DNA from: Symbiodinium natans
Taxonomy: Eukaryota; Sar; Dinophyceae; Suessiales; Symbiodiniaceae
Direction of reading: 5' to 3'
DNA length: 60,000 nucleotides
NCBI GenBank assembly: GCA_905221605.1
Contig: CAJNDS010002768.1
Span: forward strand, 1 to 60,000
Shown here: in pieces, positions 25,713 to 34,775 of the stretch
Position numbering within the stretch: the stretch's first letter is position 1
Layout: each line of letters starts with the position of its first letter
The notes under the pieces: model-generated
Database searches by the model: none
Seen by the model: the letters and a program-made list of their open reading frames with translations, nothing else
What the model was told of the DNA's origin: nothing
Translations under genes and position numbers: made by a program

Positions 25713-26534
25713 GTAGGATAATTCTAACTGGGCATACCTGGACCTGTAGCTCTACCAACTGACTAAGTAAATCCCCTGATCGACTCCACGTAGACGTAAA
25801 GCCTAAAAACCCGAAACCCTAAACCTTGGTTCTATAGGGAATACTGAACTCCGTGGACCCTTCAGAGAAGAACTCAAGCTTTAGAGTTTGTAAAACCCTA
25901 AACCCTAAACCCTAAGCCCTAATCCCTAAGCCCTAGACGTTTTGAGGGGGTCTGGCAGTCCCTGGCCCGCAGGAAACCTAAATCTGAGTTTATGCGAGGG
26001 GGGTCATTACATTGTAGGGTCCTTACGGGAGCGGGGTTCAAGGGGGGCATAGAGCTTGGGGGTTAGGGTTGGGTGTAGGGGTAACCCAAACTTCCCCCAA
26101 TGCTTCCCACTACTCCCTGAGGCTCCCTAAGCTTCGCTAAGGTTCCCTACTACCCCCCGCTGCTGGGTTTACTGGTTTCGGGTTCGGGTTTGGGGTTCTG
26201 GCAGATGAGAATACCAAGACCGCCTCACGACACTTGTCGCTTTGGAGATCAGACAGGTTTCCTGAGCCCTACCAGTAAAACCAAGAACCTAGAAAACACC
26301 AAAAGCCCGAGAACTCAGCAACTTCCTGAAACCTTGAACCCTCAACAGAGAACCCCACACAACACATCCCAACCCCAAAAGTCCCTGAAGGGCCCTCAGC
26401 CCTAGACAAGTATTTGTTTAAGAACCTCTTCTCTAAAAAAAAACGAAAATGAAAAAGGAAAACAATTCCCGGATTACCCTTTTAGGGTAGAATATAAAAA
26501 GAGGGGTTCAAGGATCAGGACAAACTGGTTTACG

Positions 26535-26747
26535 TCTCCTTTCGGGTTCAGGGTTTAGGGTTCAGGGTTCAGGGTTTAGGGTTTAGGGCTTTAGGGCTTT
26601 AGGGCGTAGGGCTTAGGGCTTAGGGCTTAGGGTTTAGGGCTTAGGGCTTAGGGCTTAGGGCTTAGGGCTTAGGGCTTAGGGCTTAGGGTTTAGGGTTTAG
26701 GGTTTAGGGTTTAGGGTTTAGGGTTTAGGGTTTAGGGTTAGGGTGCT
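26535..26747. repeat. TTTAGGG array with homogenised TTAGGGC block
   Basis: Within the array, 26,586-26,690 is mostly (TTAGGGC)n, a C-for-T variant repeated about a dozen times, and normal TTTAGGG units follow at 26,686-26,740. This is another case of variant spread. Confidence 0.9.
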
Positions 26748-26881
26748 GGCACCACAGCTCCAGCAAGCCAAGCGCCACGGGCCACGAGGGCGGCTGTGTG
26801 CAGGATGTGGGCGTTGTGTTTCGGGGCCCTCATAAAGATGCCAGGTTTAGGGTTTAGGGTTTAAGGTTTAGGGTTTAGGGC

Positions 26882-26975
26882 AGTAGCCACAATCGTGGCC
26901 GCTGTTGGATTTGAAGCCCAGGCATCTGGGGCAATTCTGCATCCTCTGGATGACCGTGCGACAGCTGTCGCAGAT
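26882..26975 (-). CDS. Possible Cys-rich zinc-binding exon
   Basis: The minus strand reads CDSCRTVIQRMQNCPRCLGF then KSNSGHDCGYC. Three C-x-x-C pairs and a histidine could bind zinc. TTTAGGG lies low and CCCTAAA high, opposite to most islands. An in-frame stop sits just upstream, so a splice acceptor would be required. Confidence 0.4.
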
Positions 26976-27109
26976 TCAATGGGGCTTTTGCCCTAAACCC
27001 TAAACCAAACCCTCAACCCTAAACCCTAAACTTTAAACCCTAAACCCTAAACCCTAAACCCTACACCCTACACCCTAAACCCTAAAGCCTAAATACTTTT
27101 TAATGGGTT

Positions 27110-27190
27110 TTCTCTCGTCGACCCAAGCACTCAAGGCCTCCTTGGCTTGGGTGAGCTGTAGGAAAAGGTCATGATGACCCCTTGCATCGG
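27110..27190 (-). CDS. Exon candidate, helical
   Basis: The minus strand reads ARGHHDLFLQLTQAKEALSA then WVDERKP. H-H-D...F..L..A.E.L is loosely like the end of a J domain, but the HPD motif is not present, so this is only a description. CCCTAAA and TTTAGGG flank it in the usual order. Confidence 0.45.
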
Positions 27191-27439
27191 GGTTTAGGGT
27201 TTAGGGTTCAGGGTTTAGGGTTTAGGGTTTGGGGTTTAGGGCTTGGGTTTTAGCTTACGCAACAAACCCTACAACCGACCCCTTCACGCACAAAACAGAC
27301 ACGCCGGAGGTGCCCCTCGAAACTGGCCCCAAGCCCAGCCCAAAAGGGGGTGCCAGCATGGCTTAGGGTTGAGGGTCTACAGGGCTTAGGGTTTAGGGAA
27401 TTTGGGCTTTAGGGTTTAGGGTTTAGGGTTGTCCACTTC

Positions 27440-27510
27440 AAGAACAGGACAGCGACACCTGACGGTCGCCCGATTCGACAGCTGCCTTGCAGAAGGCGCG
27501 GTAAACATTT
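27440..27510 (-). CDS. Exon candidate
   Basis: The minus strand reads VYRAFCKAAVESGDRQ followed by GTGTCG, a possible CAG/GT donor. The protein is not recognised. Confidence 0.4.
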
Positions 27511-27567
27511 TCTTAGTTCTGGGTTTAGGGTTTAGGGTTTAGGGTTTAGGGTTTAGGGGGGTCATAA

Positions 27568-27640
27568 GCCCCCCAAAGTGTACACTTTCAGCTCTATAGG
27601 GGATTATCGTATCCCAAAAAGTGTAAAGTGTACTCCGAAG
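27568..27640. repeat. Family F copy without clear ends
   Basis: CACTTTCAGCTCTATAGGGG, then ATCGTATCCCAAAAAGTGTA, matches the interior of the element at 24,789. Confidence 0.55.
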
Positions 27641-28159
27641 CCCTACACGGACTCCCAAAGTACGCACAAAAAGAAAAAGCCCCAAGGGCCATTATTCTAC
27701 ATATTTTGGGGGTTAGGCAAGCCCCCAATCCCTAATGTCGCTCATCTCTAAACACTGTGAGACCTACAATCCCCAGACCCTTTTTCTGTCAGGGTGTGGG
27801 CTGAAGCACCTACAAGCCTAGCAACCCTACAAGTTTAGGGCTTAGAGCTTTGGGGTTTGCGGTTTAGTTTAGGGTTGAGGGTTTTAGGGTTCTAGGGTTC
27901 TAGGCTCTCAGGGTTTAGGGTTTGTAGGTTTAGGCGACACTGGCTACCACGTCGGAAGTTTTCATTGGCCATCCCAGCTTGTTGAGCCCTCCACCGGGTC
28001 TTGTTCTGGGTGTTCTGAGTCGTATACACACAGCCCGAAACTCTACGTCTACGCACGCCCTGATGCACCCTAAACCCTACACCCTAAAACCCTAGAACCC
28101 CTAATACCCCAAACCCTAAAAACCAAAACCCTAAAACCCTAAACCCTAAAAAGAAAAGT

Positions 28160-28235
28160 ATGACCAGGCCTGGAGGAGATCTTGCGCCGAAGCCAGTTGC
28201 AAGATCTGCTCCCCCTTCGCGATGCTACCTGAATT
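28160..28235 (-). CDS. Exon candidate, helical
   Basis: The minus strand reads SIAKGEQILQLASAQDLLQA then WSY, preceded by AATTCAG as acceptor. CCCTAAA is on the low side, and a long TTTAGGG array (28,245-28,355, 15 units) is on the high side. Confidence 0.5.
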
Positions 28236-28244
28236 TCTGGTTCT

Positions 28245-28355
28245 GGGTTTAGGGTTTAGGGTTTAGGGTTTAGGGTTTAGGGTTTAGGGTTTAGGGTTTA
28301 GGGTTTAGGGTTTAGGGTTTAGGGTTTAGGGTTTAGGGTTTAGGGTTTAGGGTTA
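28245..28355. repeat. TTTAGGG array, ~15 units
   Basis: Near-perfect units on the acceptor side of the exon candidate at 28,160. Confidence 0.95.
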
Positions 28356-28540
28356 GGGCCTAGGGCTTGGGGCTGAGGGTATATAGGGGGATACAAGGTG
28401 CCCAGGAAGGGATTTTATCCAATACACCCTAAACCCTAAACCATGGGTCTCGACCAAAAACCCGTCAGCCTGGGGAGCTCTGGGTTTCTGGGTTTCGGGG
28501 TTTCTGGGGTTTAGGGTTTAGGGTTTGGGGTTTAGGGCTA

Positions 28541-28851
28541 ATCCCCTCCCCCTAGTATTAAACGCCCCCCCCCCCCCCCCCACAATAAAAACTCGAAATG
28601 TGTGTTTATTATTAGGGAGTATTGTTATCGAAATGTCATAAGGGCTCTAAACCCTAAACCCTTAACCTAGACCCCCAACCCTAAACCCACTGAGGGTTTT
28701 ATTGGTGTTGAGGGGTTTATTGGAGGCCTGAACCACCCCTCTAGTTCGGAATAGGGTTCAAATGGCGGGATCGGTTTCGGCAGGATTTTCCGGAAAGTGT
28801 TTCTTTATCACTAGGGGGGGGGGGGGGCATTTAATAAAAGGGGGAAGGGAT
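28541..28851. mobile_element. 311-bp I-type TIR element
   Basis: ATCCCCTCCCCCTAGTATTA then AACGCCCCC at the left pairs with the inverse of ATCCCTTCCCCCTTTTATTA then AATGCCCCC at the right. TA sits outside each end, compatible with a TA target. The interior includes TTCGGAATAGGGTTCAAA, TTTCGGCAGGATTTTCCGGA and ACTCGAAATGTG. All of these reappear, inverted, in the copy at 54,052-54,347. Confidence 0.75.
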
Positions 28852-29059
28852 TAAGGTTTTGGGGTTTAGGGTTTGGGGTGAGTCAATGCTCATGCAACAG
28901 GGCAGGCAGACATATCAATTTGTCAGAAGACTGAGCACTGTTTGCTTGCTGTGTGCACAATAACCAGGTATGTGGAGTTTACGCAATAGTAGGATCCCTA
29001 AAAATAAGGACCCCAATAAAATACCCCTAATTTCGGCAACTGCCCTGTTGACAACAGAT

Positions 29060-29290
29060 GTAAGAAGGCAACGTGAGATGCGCCCGAAACCTTCTCAACC
29101 CCCTCAACCCCCTGAGAGACCCCAAAAAACCCAAAAACTCAAAAACCCAAAAACCCAAAATCCCAAAATCCCCAAATCCCAAAAATCCAAAAAAACAAAT
29201 CACAAAATCCCAACAACCCAAAAACCCTTAAACCCAAAAACCCTTAGACCCAAAAACCCGAAATCCCAAAAACCCTGGACCATCCTCCGG
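29060..29290. repeat. Degenerate CCCAAAAA tract
   Basis: Repeats of CCCAAAAAC and CCCAAAATC over about 170 bp, unlike the CCCTAAA arrays in unit and base content. The open frames through it (P-K/N-P-K rich) are products of the repeat. Confidence 0.8.
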
Positions 29291-29529
29291 GCCCCTTGCG
29301 GGGGTCGATGCCCAAGCGCTTGGCGTTGCTAAGGGCCTGAGGGCCGCGATCCCAGAGACGGAGGAAGGAATGGAAATGACCAGGGTTGACTGGGTTGAGG
29401 GATTGAGGGGGAGGGAGCGGGGGGGGGGCGGAACCCTAAACCCTAAGCCCTATTCCCTAAACCCTAAACCCTAAAGCCTAAACCCTAAACCCTAAACCCT
29501 AAACCCTAAACCCTACACCCAAAACCCAG

Positions 29530-29890
29530 TCCTGTGCTATAAATGAAGAGAAAGAAAGGGCGAATAGAATACTAATATCTTGTTTAATTCGCCCGTGTTT
29601 CGTTCTCACCCTTTATTATTGTATATCACGCACTCACTGCGTTCATTTGTAATCCAATAAAAGGAGTGCGTGAGAACTACACCATTAGTATTATAGTATT
29701 AATATTGCCCGGGGGCCTCTTTAAACGTAGTATATTCTGCCCCTGGTAAGCATTATAGTAAAAGTTAAGAGAAAGAGGGAACAAGATTATAAGTGCACGA
29801 AGTAAGCGCATGAATCTTGTGAGCGATTGAACGAAACAACATTAGGAACGAAGTGAGAGATAAAAGACTAGAAAGATAGCTAAAGTATTA
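29530..29890. other. AT-rich island of foreign composition
   Basis: This 360-bp stretch has none of the telomeric words around it. It contains palindromes such as ACGCACTC...GAGTGCGT and GTTCTCAC...GTGAGAAC, repeated GAACGAAGTGAG/GCACGAAGTAAGCGC phrases, and TATTAGTATTATAGTATTAA. No long frame is open. It may be an inserted repeat element; its family is not recognised. Confidence 0.55.
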
Positions 29891-30009
29891 GGGCTCATCA
29901 GGGAACAAACTTCGAACACCGATTGCAGGGTTCCAACTCCGAGTCCTCTTGGCTGACTTCTGAACCCCTCCTAGAAGCTTCACTTTTAGGCTCCTTATTG
30001 TAGGTTCTA

Positions 30010-30087
30010 CCTAAACCCTAAACCCTAAACCCTAAACCCTAAACCCTAAACCCTAAACCCTAAACCCTAAACCCTAAACCCTAAACC
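30010..30087. repeat. CCCTAAA array, ~11 units
   Basis: A near-perfect array following the AT-rich island. Confidence 0.95.
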
Positions 30088-30374
30088 TCGCGCCCCAAAA
30101 GCCAAGTTCTGGCTTGGTGATTAGAGGATTCGGGTCAGAAGGTGGAGGGCCCCCCGAGCCCGAAACCCTAGACTCAAAGGGCGTAGGGTGCAGGGTTTAG
30201 GGTTTGAGGGTTTAGGGCGGGCTGAGGACTCCAAACCTCCGCGCCCCTTGACCAAGGACCCATACTTCAGAACCCCTGAAAGAAGGTATTGGACCACGGG
30301 ACCATGCAATGACTCTTTGACCCTGAACCCGAAACACTCTCAACACCCTAAACCCTAAACCACCGAGAGTCACC

Positions 30375-30535
30375 CCTACTCCCCCCCCCCTCCCTCCCCC
30401 CCCCCATCCCCCCCCCCTCCCCCCCCCCCACCCCCCACTCCCCCCCATCCCCACCCCCCCCCCCAGCCCCCCCCCCTCCCCTCCTCACCCCCTCCTCCCT
30501 CCCCCCCCTTTCCCCCCCCCCTCCCCCAACCAAAC
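30375..30535. repeat. Poly-C/poly-pyrimidine tract
   Basis: About 160 bp consist almost wholly of C with scattered T and A, in several runs of 8-11. The complementary G-runs could form quadruplexes. Open glycine/arginine frames on the minus strand are artefacts of this tract. Confidence 0.9.
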
Positions 30536-30650
30536 CCGAAACCTAAACCCCAAACCCTAAACCTTAAACCCGAAAACTTAAGCCTATGAGCCCCGACCCT
30601 CATAAGTCCTCTGCCCCAAAGCCCTTAGCAACAAAAACAAAAAACCATGT

Positions 30651-30824
30651 CTTGGTACCCCAGTAACCACATTATAATGAGGGCACCCCTTTTTTTGGTT
30701 GGATAATTTATAAGGGAACCTTGAACTATAATATGAGGGCACCCTTTTTTGGTTGGTTAATTTATTAGGGTTTAGGGTTTAGGGTCTAGGGTAAAAAGGA
30801 AAAAGGAACCACTGGGCTACCCAG
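30651..30824. mobile_element. Family M element with telomeric insert and ATGT duplication
   Basis: CTTGGTACCCCAGTAACC at the left pairs with the inverse of CTGGGTAGCCCAGTGGTT at the right (14 of 18). ATGT is duplicated at 30,647-30,650 and 30,825-30,828. The interior has two tandem copies of the GAGGGCACCC...GGTTGG.TAATTTAT core, and the second runs straight into TTTAGGG units. Length is 174 bp against 113 bp for the plain copies. Confidence 0.75.
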
Positions 30825-31076
30825 ATGTTGGCCCGAGATTCAACAGGGAGGCATTCCAGCAACAGCGACTTTCGCCGCACCTGCCCCCAACACCACAGCT
30901 TGGGGCTTAGGGTTTAGGGTTTAGGGTTTCGGGTTTGGGGTTTAGGGTTTAGGGTTTAGGGTTTGGGGTTTAGGGTTTAGGTTTCGCAATGGTCGGGAGT
31001 TCCAATGTTTTCTTTGTGCGACCTGGAGCAGCACATCTGGCGAGATGTGCCCAGTGTCTCTTCCACTACAAGGAGG

Positions 31077-31127
31077 GTTTAGGGTTTAGGGTTTAGGGTT
31101 TAGGGTTTAGGGTTTAGGGTTTAGGGA
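31077..31127. repeat. TTTAGGG array
   Basis: Seven near-perfect units, 150 bp upstream of the plus-strand exon candidate at 31,283. Confidence 0.95.
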
Positions 31128-31282
31128 CACCCTACAAGAGACACCCCCTCCGCCCCCCCAGTCATATGCAGGTTCAAAGCACTTCTCAAACAGTTACAAG
31201 TTACAAGTATTCTAAAGAACTAGATAGTTGGTATAGCAAAGGGGGCCCCTGCTTGTGCGCTGCTTGGCCCTGTCTGCCACAG

Positions 31283-31404
31283 TATGGCGAAAGGGAAATC
31301 ATTCTTCGCCTTTATTCAAGGCATCATTGGTGCCCGTTTGAACAACGACATCTCACGTGATCCCTTGATATCGCCAGGAAAATTAGCAAACATAAATTCT
31401 CCAG
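31283..31404 (+). CDS. Plus-strand exon candidate with consensus donor
   Basis: The open frame reads MAKGKSFFAFIQGIIGARLN then NDISRDPLISPGKLANINSP. It is bounded by CTGCCACAG on the left and CAG/GTAAGG on the right (donor at 31,405), the best donor seen in the window. The downstream stretch 31,479-31,550 holds a 39-bp tandem duplication (GAATCNAGGCTTTTCGGCAC), so it looks intronic. A second exon may begin after TTTCCAG at about 31,561. The protein is not recognised. Confidence 0.5.
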
Positions 31405-31648
31405 GTAAGGGCTACTTACAACGACGGCTGGACAGTCAACGACCAGTTTATTCTCACGGGGCCTCGCTGGGAGTTATCTTGAAGAATCGAGGCTTTTCGG
31501 CACTTTTCGGGGATTTCTTGAAGAATCTAGGCTTTTCGGCACTTTTGGGGGGTGTGGTTTCCAGGGACGCGTTTTGCCCATCTTGCCGAGAGCCTAGACC
31601 TTCTAGATTCTTTGATGTCCTTCAGTCTGCCTTGTTTAGGACAGATGA

Positions 31649-31753
31649 CTACTATTTGCTTTTGGTCCCCCCCCCAAAAAAATGAAAACCGTACTAATTG
31701 CCCTTATAAGGCGGACCATTCAAATTTTTGGGGGGTTCCTAAGCAATTGGTAG
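31649..31753. mobile_element. Intact 105-bp family N element with ATGA duplication
   Basis: CTACTATTTGCTTTTGGTCC at the left pairs with the inverse of CTACCAATTGCTTAGGAACC at the right, followed on both sides by a CCCCAAAAA run. ATGA is duplicated at 31,645-31,648 and 31,754-31,757. It lies inside an open plus-strand frame. Non-coding itself. Confidence 0.8.
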
Positions 31754-32049
31754 ATGAAGATCTGCGTTCAATATGAGTGCGTAGATCGCTGAAACTGCTC
31801 ACCACATTTACTTGGGACAGATGCAGCCGGGTCCAGAAACCCTGAACATTAACACCCCCTACACATAAGGCAACACAAGGAGACTGTCTCTTCACCCTAA
31901 ACCCTAAACCCTAAACCCTAAACCGTCAACCCAACACTCTGAAAAGGAATCCAACATCTTCGTGCTTGCAAAACTGCGGCGCCTCATATCCTGCCTTCCT
32001 CCGGGACTCCTAACGTACATAAGCAAAGCCTCTGATCTAGGGCTCTGGT

Positions 32050-32169
32050 GCTGAGGGTTTAGGACTTAGTGGGTTTAGGGTTTGGGGTTTAGGGTGGGTC
32101 TAAATCCCTGCTGAGGGTTTAGGACTTAGTGGGTTTAGGGTTTGGGGTTTAGGGTGGGTCTAAATCCCC
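32050..32169. repeat. Perfect tandem duplication of a 60-bp unit
   Basis: Two consecutive 60-bp copies start GCTGAGGGTTTAGGACTTAG and end TCTAAATCCC; only the last base differs. Near-identity indicates a recent event. Confidence 0.95.
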
Positions 32170-32366
32170 ATACCTTACCTACTGCTACTGGGAACTGGTG
32201 CTGACGGTGACTTTGATGGTGGTGATGACGGTGATGGCGTGACCCATGTGCCCGTAATATGCCCTGCAAAATCTGAGAAATCTCAAAAAAACCTGGGTAC
32301 TAAACCCTAAACCCTCAGCACCAGAGACCTAGAGAGTCTCACGCCTGGCTCAACATCAACAACCCT

Positions 32367-33062
32367 TCGTGAGCCCTAAACCCTAAACCCTGAACCCTAA
32401 ACCCTAAACCCTAGACCCTAAACCCTAAACCCTAAACCCTGAACCCTAAACCCTAAACCCTAAACCCTAAACCCTAAACCCTAGAACCCTAAACCCTCAA
32501 CATCAACAACCCTTCGTGAACCGCATCCCTACAATTGCAGCCGCGTGCACTTGCAGAAGCTCGTGAAGTCGAGACGCCGCGGCTGCCTATGGCTTTAGGG
32601 TTTAGGGTTTAGGGCTTGAGCCCCCCAGCTGCAGAACCCTAAACCCACACACAGGCCCTGGATTGAAACCCGAATGTGTGCTCGGAGGTTCATGGGTAGT
32701 TTTAGGGTTTAGGGTTTAGGGTTTAGGGTTTAGGGGTTAGGGTTCAGCGGTTGAACGATTTAGGGGATTGAGAGTTTACTGTGGGGGATTCGAGGCTTAA
32801 GGGCTTAGGGGTGGGGTTCTTCAGACTGAAAGGGTTAGGGCGTCAGGGATTCAGGTTTAGGGTTTAGGGTTTAGGGTTTAGGGATTAGGGTTTAGGGTTT
32901 AGGGCCTACCTTGTGTCCGAGTTGAGTATCAGGTTAGTGTGGGGGGGCTTCATGGAAGTCACCGCGGGATGGCATCATCACTGCAAACCCTAAACCCTAA
33001 ACCCTAAACCCTAAACCCTAAACCCTAAACCCTAAACCCCAAACCCCAAACCCCAAGCCCCA
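32367..33062. repeat. Telomeric arrays, 32.4-33.1 kb
   Basis: CCCTAAA arrays at 32,367-32,500 and 32,982-33,062, and TTTAGGG at 32,594-32,620, 32,702-32,740 and 32,857-32,907. The segment 32,743-32,875 is a mosaic shared with 19.8 and 20.7 kb (see findings). Confidence 0.92.
32520..32592 (-). CDS. Exon candidate, Ala-rich helix
   Basis: The minus strand reads AAAASRLHELLQVHAAAIVG then MR. Flanks are CCCTAAA low and TTTAGGG high, the usual pattern. The protein is unknown. Confidence 0.45.
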
Positions 33063-33144
33063 AACTCGACTCCCTGATCCCTAAAACCTGAGGCGGCTGA
33101 ACCCCATAAACCCCATAATTCCGAACAACCCTCACAGCCCAAAA

Positions 33145-33231
33145 GTTGGCATGTTCCCCCTTATACTACCAGACCTTGATACCCCCGATTACAATCCCTA
33201 CTAATGTTAGTACAAGGGGGAACATCCCAAC
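33145..33231. mobile_element. 87-bp TIR element, family C
   Basis: GTTGGCATGTTCCCCCTTAT then ACTA at the left pairs with the inverse of GTTGGGATGTTCCCCCTTGT then ACTA at the right (22 of 24). The centre carries ACCCCCGATTACAATCCC. The family also has members at 18,500 and, decayed, at 13,386. No target duplication was identified. Confidence 0.75.
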
Positions 33232-33454
33232 TCAACTCCCTCTAGATGCAAGCCCTACGAACCATCTAAAGCCCCCAATCCCCCGAAAATCCAACTCTTA
33301 CGGCACTCCAACCCTATAAACCACTAAACAAAACATAAACCCTTTCGGGTTTAGGGCTTAGGGTTCAGGTTTTAGGGTTTAGGGAAACCCTAAACCCTAA
33401 TCCCTAATCCCTAAACCCTAAACCCTAAACCCCTTTTAGCCCTAGGCGACCTGC

Positions 33455-33530
33455 TCTTCCAGAAACTGCAGCTTCGCGCGCGCCATCGTGAGCCGAAAGC
33501 TGTGGAGGTGGTCCGGAGCTTCGGCAACCT
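33455..33530 (-). CDS. Exon candidate, helical
   Basis: The minus strand reads VAEAPDHLHSFRLTMARAKL then QFLEEQ, followed by GTCGCC (GAGCAG/GT donor candidate). It is flanked CCCTAAA low, TTTAGGG high. Confidence 0.5.
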
Positions 33531-34519
33531 TTAGGGTTTAGGGTCAGGGTTTAGGGTTTAGGGCTTAGGGCTTAGGGCTTGCGGTTTAGGGCTTAGGGTT
33601 TAGGGCTTAGGGTTTAGGGTGTTAGGGTGTTAGGGTGTTAGGGCTACCCTGAACCCTAACCCTAAACCCTAAACCTCCTGAACAAAAACAAGCAAATGCG
33701 CCTAAAGGAGGCAGTAGGGCTTTCGGGTTTATGGGGTCTATACTGGTTATATGGCTCTTTAGGGTTTAGGGTTAGGGTTTGGTTTATAGGTCTACAACGG
33801 TTATATGGATCCATCCAGACATGGGGAAGAGCTGCTCCTTCGGAATCCTAAATCCTAAGCCCTAAACCCTAAACCCTAAACCCTAAATCCTAAACCCTAA
33901 ACCCTAAACCCCGGAAGGTTGTTCACATGCGCCCGAAGCCAGAAACCTGTGTACCACGCTCAACAGCGTTTGCTGGGGCCCAAAGTCCCGACATAGGAGG
34001 TACTTCAACGCCCAAGTCTTCGCTATTTAGGTACATGGACCCCTAGGGCTACCCCTAAACCCTAAACCCTAAACCCCAAACCCTAAACCCTAAACCCTAA
34101 ACCCTAAACCCTAAACCCTAAACGTTCAAAGCTGGCCCCAGGTACTTTGAGGCCCAAGTATTCCCTATTTAGGTACATGGACCCTTAAGGGAAGCTTGTT
34201 GAGTGTTTGAGTGTGAACGGGAGATCCGTGAACAAGGCGCCCTCAATCACCCACCCTGAAGCCCCCTAACTACATAGGCTTCCGGGTTTTATGGTTGCTA
34301 AACCCTAAACCCTAAACCCTAAACCCTAAAGCCTAAAGCCTAAACCCTAAACCCTAAACCCTAAACCCTAAACCCTAAACCCTAAACCCTAAACCCTGAA
34401 CCCTGAACCCTGAACCCTGAACCCTATAAACCCTAAACCCCAAAGATTTAGGGTGGGCTGAGGGTTGCTCAGGGCGGGGGGGTATTCGTACTCAGGGGTT
34501 TCAGGATTTCCGCGGGGTT

Positions 34520-34714
34520 CTAAGCCTCAAGGGCCCCAAAGCTCTCACGAACTGAAGTCCAGGGCGCATAGACGACCTCCATCTCCTTGATGATGCTACG
34601 TAGTCGCGGAGGGTCCTTTTGGCCGACAGCCTCCATCCTCGGAGCAAGCTTTGAGCTGTGGCGCGCGAGGTCGAAAGGTTTAGGGAAGGTTTCCCCCTCT
34701 TCCATTCTGTGCAT
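34520..34714 (-). CDS. Exon candidate of ~64 codons
   Basis: The minus strand reads MHRMEEGETFPKPFDLARHS, then a middle part with KDPPRLRSIIKEMEVVYAPW, then ESFGALEA and a stop. A second frame overlaps it, but this one has the more natural composition. GAG/GCTTAG at its end could be a GC donor. No family is recognised. Confidence 0.5.
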   Translation of the reverse strand: MHRMEEGETFPKPFDLARHSSKLAPRMEAVGQKDPPRLRSIIKEMEVVYAPWTSVRESFGALEA

Positions 34715-34775
34715 ATCCCTAAGGATCCATGTGTCAAAAAGGGGAAAACTTTGAATGTTTAGGGTTTAGGGGTAG

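Noticed and set aside
25735-25785. tRNA on the minus strand
   Set aside because: CTTAGTCAGTTGGTAGAGC resembles a D-arm, but no anticodon arm, T-arm (GGTTCGA) or acceptor pairing follows. At most it is a fragment.
28970-29332. 120-codon Lys/Pro/Asn-rich ORF
   Set aside because: Most of it is the CCCAAAAAC repeat translated; there is no splice or family support.
30212-30603. Gly-rich ORFs at 30.2-30.6 kb
   Set aside because: They are translations of the poly-C/G tract and change frame freely.
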